Below, piece by piece: positions 8,654-17,335 of a stretch of 64,000 nucleotides of DNA. Made by a program: the position numbers and the translations under genes. Source of the DNA: SHZI01 sp963698405 (GTDB taxonomy: Bacteria; Pseudomonadota; Gammaproteobacteria; Steroidobacterales; GCA-2729495); contig CAVOQT010000015.1 in the NCBI GenBank assembly GCA_963698405.1, positions 1-64,000 on the forward strand, given 5' to 3'. The notes below the pieces were generated by a model. That model ran no database searches and had not been told where the DNA came from. It worked only from the letters and a program-made list of their open reading frames with translations. Each line of letters starts with the position of its first letter. Position 1 is the stretch's first letter.

Positions 8654-11198
8654 TTATTCACCGCCGAACTTGTAGCTGGCCCGCAGGCCGATAACGCGCG
8701 GCGGCGGCAGCCAGGCGAATATGGTTTCGTCACGGGGCTCACCGCCGAAGGAGCCACCATACATACCGTCACGGAAGTCCTGGTAGCCCTGGGCCCAGCG
8801 CACGGTGTCATCGTCGAACAGATTGGTGGCATAGAGTTCAACCAGCCACTGGTCAGTCTGAATACCCAACTGGGCATCGACATTCCAGAACGAGTCGACA
8901 TAGGCGGTATGCACGCGGTCATAGAGCGCGCGCTCATCCTGGTATTGTCCGGCTGCGTTCAGGTACCACGACATCTCACCGGCCAGCTGCTGCGTATAGT
9001 TGGCCTGCAGGATCAGCGCATTCTCGGGAATACCGGCAATATCAGCGCCGCTGCAGTCACCCTGTGCGTTACCGCAAATCGCCATATCCTTCTCGTTGAC
9101 ACCACCGCTGTTGGCGCGGATTTCCGAGTAGTTGAAATCCGTCCACTCCGCATCGGTATAGGCATATCCGGCGCCCAGGGACAGCGCTTCGGTTGCACGC
9201 CAGACCAGTTCGAGTTCGACACCCTTGGTTTCAGCCTCGGCGGCATTGACGATGCCGGCCGCTGCCCAACCCGTATTCGGATCGGTAACCGTCACGCCAA
9301 CCTGCCGATCCGTGTAGTCGTTGAAGAAAAATGCCACATTCGCCTGCAACGACCCGTCGAGCCACGCCGGTCTTGGCACCCAGTTCGTAGGCCCAGAGCT
9401 TTTCCTGGTCCACGCGTGCGTTCTGCGGGGTCGCAAACTGGGAGGTCCCGAAACCGGCGGGCTTGGTGCCTTTGGCGACGGAGCCATACACCATCACGTC
9501 ATCGGTGATCCGGTAGTCCAGCGCCACGCGCGGATTGATGGTGTCTGAATCGACTGTGTCGGTTGCCGGAAGCGTTGGCGGTGCCCCAAAGCTGAAGTCG
9601 ATCGGCAGGTTGAAGATGTACTGCGAGACGCGATCGATTGCCGTATTGGTGCTGACCTCGATCTCGTCATCGATATAGCGGGCTTCAACCGTCAGACGCA
9701 GCTGATCGGTGATGTCAAAGCCCACGAGACCAAACACCGACCAGCTGGTGGTATCGCGGTCGATGGTCTTGGCCGGGGTACCCTGCGACAGCGGAGGCCG
9801 CATAGCTGCAGGCAAACTGGAAGGGATTGCTACCGCAAATCCCGGCACGAAGCAGCGATGTTCGGATCGTTGAACCAGCCCGTCGAGTTAGTCTGCGTTA
9901 TGAGTGTCCTCCCAGAAGCCGGAGACACCAGCCAGCCAGTTCCAGCGACCCTCGTCATTGGACTCGAGCGTGAACTCCTGGTTGAAGTAATCCGTATCCG
10001 TCGAGTCCCGGTACTCGTTGGCCAGTGACAGGCCGACGCCCAAGAATACCGTGCCGATTCCGTCCTGATATTCGACATCCTCATCCAGCGTGGCATCGTT
10101 GCTCAGGTAGCTGGTCGAGGACTTGAAGATTGTTGTCCCAAGATCCCAATCCAGCTTCAGGTAGCTGAGCAGGGTTTCGTCGGTACTGCCCGCAAACGGC
10201 ATACCGGTGCGCTCTGAAACCGACAAGGCCACATCGGATTCTTTCACCGAGCCGACGGTACCGAGCCACTGGCCGTAATCCATCGTGCCCATGAAGCTGA
10301 AGTCCGCGGGGTGCCAGCGGGCAGCTGCTGCCCCATCAGGTAAAAGGTATTGGCGTTGCCCACCTTGGCCACCGCGCGCGGATCGCTGTCCGTCTCGCTG
10401 TAACTCACGCTGCCGGTGATCTTCAGACTATCGGTGGGCAGTATACACCGTCACCAGCCGTGCGCCATGGCTGTCACCACCATTCAGGTCACTGTTGGCA
10501 GCCGGGACTGGCAGTGTTGTGATTGCTGTAGTAACCATCCGAATCAGTACCAGCCCAGATTCAGGCCGATGGCCAGCTTGTCGGCAATCACCGGACCGGA
10601 CACCGCAGCGCGCACGTCATAGGTACTGTAATCGGCGATATCGGCGCTTACCTTGGCTTCCAGCTCGGTCATTGACGGCTGTTTGGTGATGTAGCTGATC
10701 GCGCCGGCAAAGGCGTTGCGGCCATAGAGCGCAGACTGCGGACCCTTGACGACCTCGACACGCTCGAGGTCCATCAGGCGCGTGTTGAGCAGCGATGATC
10801 CGCCGCCCGCCGTGACGTTCTCGCCGCTGACGTCAATGCCATCGACCAGCACAGCCGCACTGGTACGACCGCTGCTCGCTGTTTATGCCGCGAATCGAGA
10901 TGCGCGTGTCAGCCGCTGAAAAACCCTGGTCGAACTGCACGCCTGGAACCAGCTTGACCACATCTGCCGTGCTGGCAATACCCTGCTTCTCGATGTCGTC
11001 AGCACTGAACGACGACACCGCCACCGGGATGTCCTGCAGATTTTCTTCCCGCCGCCGGGTGGTAACCACAATCTCGGTAACCTCCTGCGACCACGATGAC
11101 ATCGACACCAGCCCGGTCGCCGGCAAAGCCAGCAGCGACAGACCTACAGGTGACATCAGTGCGGCAACTCCCGCACCCAGACTCTTCATAATCTTCAT
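8654..11198 (-). pseudogene. TonB-dependent outer-membrane receptor, multiply frameshifted
   Basis: Read on the minus strand, the pieces give a complete TonB-dependent receptor in order. First come a signal peptide and TonB-box-like EIVVTTRRREENLQDIPVAVS (about 11198-10870), then the plug (DGIDVSGE..., VVKGPQSALYGRNAFAGAI, to about 10545). Barrel segments follow at about 10292-9888, 9848-9370 and 9487-8654, the last containing NDYTDRQVGV, VELVWRATEALSLGAGY and GLRASYKF. At least five frame changes are needed, including several between 10545 and 10292. The EIVVTTRRREENLQDIPVAV start is typical of receptors often called iron-siderophore or unknown-substrate receptors. The substrate cannot be told. 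The membrane-protein gene 39 bases upstream is probably in the same transcript. Confidence 0.8.
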
Positions 11199-11236
11199 CC
11201 GACACTCCCCCTTTGAAAATCACTCAGGAAAATCAC

Positions 11237-12124
11237 TCAGGCTGTAACCGCATCACCTGAACCCGGATCTATCGACCGGTAAACCACAACTAACACTCCG
11301 ACGAACAGCAGCAGCACCGCCAGGATGACGACCGCATACTCAACCGGTTTGATCCAGATCTCCGGGTATAGCCCCCAGCGCGCGAAAGCCTCGACAGGCA
11401 GCCAAAGAACACTTCCGGTTGCAATCGCATAACGGAAGGTGGGCCCAAAACCCCGCTGCTTCAGCAGGTTTGTCGCGAGATAGATACCCCACACCAGGAT
11501 GCCAACCGTGATCGACATGGCGGCAAAAGAGTCGTAGCGGATTCCACGCGGATCGTTGATGTAGATGGCAAACAGATAGATGGTCCAGATCAGGAACACC
11601 GACTCCATCGCCGTGTTTCTGGCATGCTGGCGCTTGAAGCCGGGCGTCATGCTGTCCGGCCGTAAATTGAAGGTGCGATGGAACCACATGAACATGCGGC
11701 ACCGGGTGTCCTTGTTGGCGCCGAGAAATATCAGCAGGCTCACCACGATCAGGGTGGTGGCCTGTATCAGCAGTAACTCCGAGGACAGAATAACGAACCC
11801 ACCGTCGAGAACCGGCTGAATACCGAGGGAATGACCGAAGTAGCGCCAGCTCCACTCAAACGAACCACACCAGATCAGGTTGCCGCCGAGGTAGCCGAGG
11901 ATGGTGCCCTGGGTTTCGCTGCGCTTCATGCCAATCCAGACCAGCACGAAACCCCAGAAACCCATTTGCCAGGAAATCATGCCGTCGAGCAAACCCTGTC
12001 CGCCGGTTGCCGCAACCTGCAACACAACCAGGGAATGACCCAACGCGAGCCCACTCCAGACTATGAGAATGCTCATGAGCCCCAACAGGGGCTGATTGCC
12101 GAGTCGTTGCAGTACAGAATCCAT
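11237..12124 (-). CDS. Polytopic membrane protein of unknown function
   Basis: A 295-residue protein with about seven predicted membrane helices (for example MSILIVWSGLALGHSLVVL, MGFWGFVLVWIGM, LLIQATTLIVVSLLIFLG, VFLIWTIYLFAIYI, MSITVGILVWGIYLATNLL and VEYAVVILAVLLLFVGVLVVV). Loops contain a CRMFMWFHRTFNLRPDSMTPGFKRQHAR stretch. I do not recognise the family. It is the first gene of a minus-strand unit with the TonB receptor and diverges from the LytTR regulator, which suggests that regulator controls it. Confidence 0.6.
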   Translation of the reverse strand: MDSVLQRLGNQPLLGLMSILIVWSGLALGHSLVVLQVAATGGQGLLDGMISWQMGFWGFVLVWIGMKRSETQGTILGYLGGNLIWCGSFEWSWRYFGHSLGIQPVLDGGFVILSSELLLIQATTLIVVSLLIFLGANKDTRCRMFMWFHRTFNLRPDSMTPGFKRQHARNTAMESVFLIWTIYLFAIYINDPRGIRYDSFAAMSITVGILVWGIYLATNLLKQRGFGPTFRYAIATGSVLWLPVEAFARWGLYPEIWIKPVEYAVVILAVLLLFVGVLVVVYRSIDPGSGDAVTA

Positions 12125-12136
12125 CCGGAAACCCGT

Positions 12137-12168
12137 CCCTAGCTCTGGCGCACCCTAGCTCTGGCGCA
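12137..12168. repeat. Perfect tandem 16-bp repeat upstream of the membrane protein gene
   Basis: The unit CCCTAGCTCTGGCGCA occurs twice with no spacer (12137-12152 and 12153-12168), starting 12 bases upstream of the start codon at 12124. LytTR-domain regulators bind direct repeats, and one is encoded divergently 140 bases away, so this is a candidate operator. Assembly duplication is possible. Confidence 0.6.
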
Positions 12169-12252
12169 TTGCGTAGTACACGAACTTAAAGTGGGGAGAA
12201 CCGGCAGCACCAGCGAAGATTCCTGAATTGCAAAGGAATGTCCTAGAATCGC

Positions 12253-12269
12253 ATTCGTGCAGCACGAAT
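12253..12269. promoter_or_regulatory. 17-bp perfect dyad in the divergent LytTR promoter region
   Basis: ATTCGTGC and GCACGAAT face each other around a single A, 40 bases upstream of the LytTR start codon. The symmetry suits a dimeric DNA-binding protein. Which regulator binds is unknown. Confidence 0.4.
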
Positions 12270-12308
12270 TTGTCGCGCACCAGCCCCCACAGATCTATAC
12301 AGAGACAT

Positions 12309-13251
12309 ATGGCAGTCGAGACCGGGAGTGACAGCAAGCCCAACAAGCTCGGTGCCCTGCAACAACTCAGGGTCAACCTGGGCTGGCAGGTCATTGCGTT
12401 CTACCTGCTGGTTCCCTTGGTACTTGGCGGCTATGGCGCCATCAACAACTGGCGCCTGATCGAATCCATCGGCTCGCTTTGGGCGGTGGCCTTCTACCTG
12501 GGGCATGCCTTTCCACCCTGGTTCAGCACCTGCCTGCTCACAAGCCTGGCAATGCATCTGCTCCAGCCCTGGAGCCCCCGGCCCATCGTTATCATGCTGG
12601 CCGGCCACAGCATGGCGTGTCTCATCACCCTGCCCTACATCAGCTGGTTGATCAGCACTTTTACTACACACTGGCCCGACAGTGGCATGGAGGCACAGTC
12701 GACAAGCCTGCTTGCAGTCAATTACTGGGGTTACTGGCTGCGGGCCGGAACCGTCTGGCTGGCTACAAACTTTGTGTTTGACCGGTTTCTGGATCTGCCC
12801 CGTTATCGGTATGACACGGTGCCGCGTAGCGCGATGCACGAACCGGCTAGCGTTGACTCCGCACTGCATGCTCCCGCTACAGGCCGGCCGGCATTTCTCG
12901 AACGCATACCCGCTGCTGTGGCACTGTCCGATGTCATTGCGGTAAAGGCTGAACAGCACTACATCAAGATCGTTACTGCAACCAGAAACTATCTGGTCCT
13001 GCACCGGTTCAGCGACGCGCTTTGCGAACTACCATCCAGCGACGGTCTGCAGATTCATCGCAGCTGGTGGGTAAGGACAGAGCGCGATTCAGCGGGTACG
13101 ACAAAACTCACGCAAGATGTCGGTAGTCCTGCAAACCGGGGAAGAAATCCCGGTGAGCGGCCCTTATCAGGCGCTGGTCCGGCAATTCGCACGGTCTAGG
13201 GAACTGCCGGTAAGCTCCCTGACCGGCGATGCAGCCAACCGTAGCGTGTAG
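12309..13251 (+). CDS. Membrane-anchored LytTR-type transcription regulator, one apparent frameshift
   Basis: The N-terminal half has about four membrane helices (VIAFYLLVPLVLGGYGAI, SLWAVAFYLGHAF, IVIMLAGHSMACLITLPYI, YWLRAGTVWLATNF). The C-terminal half is a LytTR DNA-binding domain: AVALSDVIAVKAEQHYIKIVTA...VLHRFSDALCEL...LQIHRSWWV. After SWWVR the frame breaks near 13080; the expected continuation (AIQRVRQNSRKMSVVLQTGEEIPVSGPYQALVRQF, in the next frame) ends at 13251. One missing base would give about 314 residues. Unbroken, the first frame stops at 13199. Such proteins sense a signal in the membrane and bind direct repeats. Divergence from the membrane protein/TonB receptor unit suggests that unit is its target. 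Start chosen at the ATG at 12309. Confidence 0.75.
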
Positions 13252-13254
13252 GGG

Positions 13255-13716
13255 CTAGATCCAGCCGCGACAGCGCTTCGCGCCACACCGGCAGCGCAGC
13301 TTGCCCTCGTGGTGACTCTCGCCATAGTCAACCGTCAGCTCTTCCCCTGCCCGTATCCGGCGCAGGGCATAGAATTCCGCACGTTCGCTGGTCAGGCGTG
13401 TAAACGTATTCGGCTCACACGAATGGTTGATATAGCGAAACCCCCGCCGGGTAACGGATGCGTCGATGGCCCGCTTTTCCAGTTCGATAATGGCAACGAT
13501 ACGCCGGCCGGCAGCGCGCCGCCGTGCCTCGGCGATGGAGATCAACTCACCCTCGAACTCACCGATCTTGGCGCGTGCAGGAATAACCGTACCGGCGAAC
13601 AGACCCCGCCCGGTGATCCGGCTGCGTGCGACATGCAGCGCATCGTAGATGGGCGATGTATAGGCCCAAATGGTCCCGGTCCGGGCCGCTCTCTTCACGG
13701 GGCAGTCAGTTCGCAC
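13255..13716 (-). CDS. SET-domain protein (putative protein lysine methyltransferase)
   Basis: A 153-residue protein that is essentially one SET domain with a post-SET tail. Visible motifs are SRITGRGLFAG near residue 33, the substrate/SAM motif YINHSCEPN near residue 95, EELTVDYG near residue 124, and a cysteine cluster CRCGAKRCRG at the C-terminus that in eukaryotic SET proteins binds zinc. SET enzymes move a methyl group from S-adenosylmethionine to lysine side chains; bacterial targets are mostly unknown. It overlaps the CDGSH gene by 22 bases, so the two are translated from one message. Confidence 0.85.
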   Translation of the reverse strand: MRTDCPVKRAARTGTIWAYTSPIYDALHVARSRITGRGLFAGTVIPARAKIGEFEGELISIAEARRRAAGRRIVAIIELEKRAIDASVTRRGFRYINHSCEPNTFTRLTSERAEFYALRRIRAGEELTVDYGESHHEGKLRCRCGAKRCRGWI

Positions 13717-13904
13717 TCGCCACCCGCGGCGGTAAAACCGATCTTCCTGTGCGTACCATCACAGAAGGGCTTGTTCACCGTGGCGCCGCAGCGGCACAGG
13801 GCCACCCGATCCTTGCCTGTCGTCTTGCCCTCGTCCCCGGTCCAACTCCACTCGCCCTGGCAGTTGATCAGAATGGGGCCATTCGCTACTACGGTGATCT
13901 TCAT
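13695..13904 (-). CDS. CDGSH-type iron-sulfur domain protein
   Basis: A 69-residue protein with one CDGSH motif: CRCGATVNKPFCDGTHRKIGF, holding the three cysteines and one histidine that bind a 2Fe-2S cluster (here CDGTH). The ATG at 13904 is preferred over one 11 codons upstream because GAGG lies nine bases ahead and MKITVVANGPILI is the usual start of this family. CDGSH proteins act as redox or cluster-transfer proteins. It overlaps the SET gene and follows the CBS gene by 68 bases. Confidence 0.88.
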   Translation of the reverse strand: MKITVVANGPILINCQGEWSWTGDEGKTTGKDRVALCRCGATVNKPFCDGTHRKIGFTAAGGECELTAP

Positions 13905-13972
13905 CGCTGCATCCTCGTGGAACGTGGGAAATGGCAAAATCCGGGAAGCGAAACAGCATTCCCATATGATTT

Positions 13973-14545
13973 CTACAGCCTGTTGATCCGAAGACCGGGA
14001 CGAGTACCTTCCTTGGCCTTCTCCACCGCGCGCACGAGCATTGCGTGCTCGTGCGCACCCTGACCGGAGTGCAGATACAGGTCAGCAGCGGCGAGCACCC
14101 GGCTCAGCAGGTGTTCGCGTTCACTATCACTGACCAGTGTCAGTCCATCCCGGCTCTCGGCCGGTCGATGCGACGGACCAGGCAATTGCTGAATGAGCAG
14201 ACGTATCAGATCAGTAGAAGTGACCACACCGACCACCCTGCCATTCACATCCACGACCGGCAGGGAGTGAAACGCACCGGAGACCAGAATACCTGCCGCA
14301 TCATGCAGTGATGCGGCAACGGGAATGGAGACCGGGTCGGGTTGCATCAACTCGGCAACCGTCGCCACCGAAGCACCCATCAGCTCAGTGGCACTCAGCA
14401 TGCCAACCAGCTGCCCCTCAGCCAGGACAACCAGATGATGCAGCGATTTACCGACCATGAGCTGGCGGGCCTGCTCGATCGCAGTCGTTGGCGCAACGAA
14501 CACCGCGGGCTCGGTCATGATTCGTGTAACAGGCTGATCACGCAT
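13973..14545 (-). CDS. Two-CBS-domain protein
   Basis: A 190-residue soluble protein with a tandem CBS pair: the first from ITRIMTEPAVFVAP-like residues (VTRIMTEPAVFVAPTTAIEQARQLM) to LSATELMG, the second from VAELMQPDPVSIPVAASLHDA to VTSTDLIRLLIQ. CBS pairs bind adenosine nucleotides and regulate partner proteins. The C-terminal 60 residues are helical (LLSRVLAAADLYLHSG...ML VRAVEKAKEG type) without known catalytic motif. It is the first gene of a minus-strand group with the CDGSH and SET genes. Confidence 0.85.
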   Translation of the reverse strand: MRDQPVTRIMTEPAVFVAPTTAIEQARQLMVGKSLHHLVVLAEGQLVGMLSATELMGASVATVAELMQPDPVSIPVAASLHDAAGILVSGAFHSLPVVDVNGRVVGVVTSTDLIRLLIQQLPGPSHRPAESRDGLTLVSDSEREHLLSRVLAAADLYLHSGQGAHEHAMLVRAVEKAKEGTRPGLRINRL

Positions 14546-14697
14546 GGCGACTCCGGAAAATAACGGGTGTGCTACCAGATGGCATCGAGTATAGAACCCC
14601 CGGAATACCCAAGCGACAACCGCCTTCTCTGATCACAGTATTTTTTGGCCCAAACCAGTACTGTGCGAGTATATGGCGAAATCCGGAGTCGCTCCCA

Positions 14698-15351
14698 ATG
14701 ACCAACACTTGCCGACATATTGTCATCGCTGTCCTGCTCTGCTCCCTGGCCGTCCCCGTTTACGCAGCCGAGCCTGGCGAATACCGGTTTTCCATTACGC
14801 CATTGCTGGGCTACCGGATGGGCGGTGATTTTGAAAACGACGACACAGATGCAGAAGTCTCACTGGACGATGCCGCCGCAGTCGGCTTCATCATCAACGC
14901 ACCGGCAGAAGCAGTCGGTGACGATGCATATACCGAGTGGGAGTTGTACTTCAGCCGCCAGTCAGCCGGCATCGACCAGGCACCTGAGGATGTGGATCCC
15001 TCGCTGGATATCGATATCAGCTATCTGCTGCTCGGTGGCACTTATGTGGGTGCCGGGGAACTGGTACGCCCCTTTCTTGCAGCCGGTATCGGCGCCGCAC
15101 ACCTGAGCCCGGATGCATCGGGATACGACTCTGACACGGTATTTGCATTTGGCATCGGTGCCGGCGCTCAGGTTTTCCCCACCGAGCGTATCGGCCTGCG
15201 CGCAGAGGTACGGGCGCTGGGTGCCGTGCTCGACAGCAACAGCAGGATTTTCTGTGCCTCGGGGCCGGAGGGCTCTGCCTGTGCAGTCGGTGCCAGCGGC
15301 GATCTGCTATGGCAGTGGGAAGTATTCGCTGGACTGGTCGCGAGGTTCTGA
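14698..15351 (+). CDS. Outer-membrane beta-barrel protein
   Basis: A 217-residue protein with a signal peptide (MTNTCRHIVIAVLLCSLAVPVYAAE). The mature chain alternates hydrophobic and polar residues in strands such as YRFSITPLLGYRMGGDF, TEWELYFSRQSAG, DISYLLLGGTYV, VRPFLAAGIGAAHL, VFAFGIGAGAQVF and RIGLRAEVRALGAV, and ends with WQWEVFAGLVARF, whose C-terminal phenylalanine is typical of barrel assembly. This suggests an eight-stranded OmpA/OmpW-like barrel. The start at 14698 follows GGAG about ten bases upstream; an in-frame ATG far upstream is less likely. Cargo or role unknown. Confidence 0.75.
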   Translation: MTNTCRHIVIAVLLCSLAVPVYAAEPGEYRFSITPLLGYRMGGDFENDDTDAEVSLDDAAAVGFIINAPAEAVGDDAYTEWELYFSRQSAGIDQAPEDVDPSLDIDISYLLLGGTYVGAGELVRPFLAAGIGAAHLSPDASGYDSDTVFAFGIGAGAQVFPTERIGLRAEVRALGAVLDSNSRIFCASGPEGSACAVGASGDLLWQWEVFAGLVARF

Positions 15352-15374
15352 ATACATCGCAACCCGTATATCGC

Positions 15375-15779
15375 TCAGCTGTCGGTACCCAGCTCTTTCC
15401 AGCGATTGAAAAAGTACACGCTGTTGAAGGCCCAAAGGCCCATATTCATGCTCAGCGGTATATGAAATATCCAACCCCACCGGCGGCGCGTGAGCACACC
15501 ATAACTGGCTACACCGAACACCGCTGAATAGACCATGACGAATGGCGCCCAGGCTGGATAGAAGCCGATGCGGGTCATTGCGATACCGCCGATGATGCCG
15601 GCAACTGCCGTCATCAGGCCGCTGTAGCCGAGGAAATATCCCCACTTGTATGACATCGTCCCCGGCGAGCGCGCCGAAAGCTGCGCGTCCTTCTTCTGCG
15701 AGAAAGCCAGACAAATCCCGATACAGACAACCGCCACAACGAACGGCACAACCACACCAGCCACGATCAGATCATCCAC
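15375..15779 (-). CDS. Small membrane protein, four helices, unknown
   Basis: A 134-residue protein with about four membrane helices (VVVPFVVAVVCIGICLAF, WGYFLGYSGLMTAVAGIIGGIAM, WAPFVMVYSAVFGVASYG, WGWIFHIPLSMNMGLWAFNSVYFFNRW). No signature I know. It is convergent with the outer-membrane barrel gene and lies 29 bases downstream of nhaD on the same strand. Confidence 0.6.
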   Translation of the reverse strand: MDDLIVAGVVVPFVVAVVCIGICLAFSQKKDAQLSARSPGTMSYKWGYFLGYSGLMTAVAGIIGGIAMTRIGFYPAWAPFVMVYSAVFGVASYGVLTRRRWGWIFHIPLSMNMGLWAFNSVYFFNRWKELGTDS

Positions 15780-15808
15780 GCTATTTCTCCACTACTCTCG
15801 GGGCATGC

Positions 15809-17257
15809 TCAGAATAACGCCGCGTTAAGCTCCATGTGCACCCAGATACTGGCCGCATAACCCAGCCCGATGGCCCAGATCCAGCGCAGGTGCCCGAAAA
15901 AAGTAAACACACCCCTCGCCTGACCCATCAGGGCCACGCCAGCCGCTGAGCCAATCGACAGCATCGAGCCGCCAACACCGGCAGTCAGTGTCACCAGCAA
16001 CCAGTGACCGTGCGACATGTCCGGGTTCATGTTGAGTACTGCAAACATGATCGGGATGTTGTCGACTATTGCCGATGCGATGCCCACGAGTATGTTGGCA
16101 GTGAGCGGCCCCAGATCGAGATAGGTCAACTCGGCCAGCAGGTGCAGGTAGCCGAGTGCAGCCAGCCCGCCAACACTGAGCACCACCCCATAGAAGAACA
16201 TCAAGGTGTCCCACTCGACACGCTTCATGCTGATGAAGATATCGAAGGGCCGTTTTGCCGGCTTGAATCCCTCGGGTATCAGCACTTCCATCGCAGCCGG
16301 ATCCGGATCCGCCCCGAACTCCCTCAACTCCCGACGACGGATCACAAAGCCGTAAATACTGAGCAACCCCATACCCGTCATCATGCCGAGCGCAGGCGGG
16401 AGATGCAGGAAGCTGTGCATACTCACGGTCATGGCAATGGTCACGGCAAACAACACGGCCACCATATAGCCGCCAGGTTTTGCCTTTGCGCGCACCGTCA
16501 GCTTGACGGGCACAGCATCAGGCACGAAGAAGGCCATGATGACGGCCGGTACCAGCCAGTTCACCAGCGAGGGCACGAACAGCACAAAGAACTCCTGGAA
16601 AGTCACCAGGCCCTTCTGCCAGACCATCAACGTCGTAATATCGCCAAAGGGGCTGAAAGCGCCGCCGGCATTGGCCGCCACAACGATGTTTGAGCAGGCA
16701 ATGGCAGTAAAGCGCGGATTGCCTGCGCCTACCGCTACGACCACAGCCCCCATCACCAGTGCCGTCGTCAGGTTGTCGAGTATTGGCGAAAGGAAAAATG
16801 CCAGTACGCCCGTTATCCAGAACAGCGCGCGCGGACGAAACCCCCTGCCTATGAGCCAGTCACGAAGCGCGTTGAAGACTCCCCGTTCCTGCAGCGTATT
16901 GACATAGGTCATCGCAGCCAGCAGAAACAGGAACAACTCGGCGTATCCCCCGACTTCCTCTTTCAGCAGTGCGGTTACGTTGGGTATGCCGGCACGAAGG
17001 AATTCGATCCCGACCAGCACCCAGATGAAGCCAGCCATGACGACCATGGACTTGGACTTGCGCAGGTGCGTGAACTCTTCGGCGATCACGAATACATAGG
17101 CGAGCACAAATCCGATCAATGCCACAATCGCAAGCGGGGCGCCTACGAGATTTGGCACTTCGATCGCTGTACCGGTTCCGGTCGCCTGCGCACCCAGGGG
17201 CAGTGCAAGCGCAGCAAGAGCAACAACTGCACGGCGGGGGATGGCGAAAATCATCAA
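15809..17257 (-). CDS. nhaD: Na+/H+ antiporter, NhaD family
   Basis: A 482-residue transporter with a leader (MMIFAIPRRAVVALAALALPLGAQA) and about 12 membrane helices. NhaD hallmarks are visible: LDNLTTALVMGAVVVAVG, ANAGGAFSPFGDITTLMVWQKG, the late DNIPIMFAVLNMNPDMSHGHWLL, and GVGGSMLSIGSAAGVALMG. The family exports Na+ (or Li+) for protons at alkaline pH and is common in marine and halotolerant bacteria. Length is normal and the frame is intact. A symporter gene follows 78 bases upstream on the same strand, so the two may share a transcript. Confidence 0.92.
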   Translation of the reverse strand: MMIFAIPRRAVVALAALALPLGAQATGTGTAIEVPNLVGAPLAIVALIGFVLAYVFVIAEEFTHLRKSKSMVVMAGFIWVLVGIEFLRAGIPNVTALLKEEVGGYAELFLFLLAAMTYVNTLQERGVFNALRDWLIGRGFRPRALFWITGVLAFFLSPILDNLTTALVMGAVVVAVGAGNPRFTAIACSNIVVAANAGGAFSPFGDITTLMVWQKGLVTFQEFFVLFVPSLVNWLVPAVIMAFFVPDAVPVKLTVRAKAKPGGYMVAVLFAVTIAMTVSMHSFLHLPPALGMMTGMGLLSIYGFVIRRRELREFGADPDPAAMEVLIPEGFKPAKRPFDIFISMKRVEWDTLMFFYGVVLSVGGLAALGYLHLLAELTYLDLGPLTANILVGIASAIVDNIPIMFAVLNMNPDMSHGHWLLVTLTAGVGGSMLSIGSAAGVALMGQARGVFTFFGHLRWIWAIGLGYAASIWVHMELNAALF

Positions 17258-17335
17258 TATATTCCGAAACGGGATCAGCCTGTCAGACTACCCTATTGCA
17301 CCTGATTGCCTGCCAGTCGATCGCGGAACGGTGCA

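Noticed and set aside
12228..12308. Upstream start for the LytTR regulator (27 extra residues)
   Set aside because: The extra part spans the dyad and promoter region and has no protein-like pattern; the ATG at 12309 is preferred.
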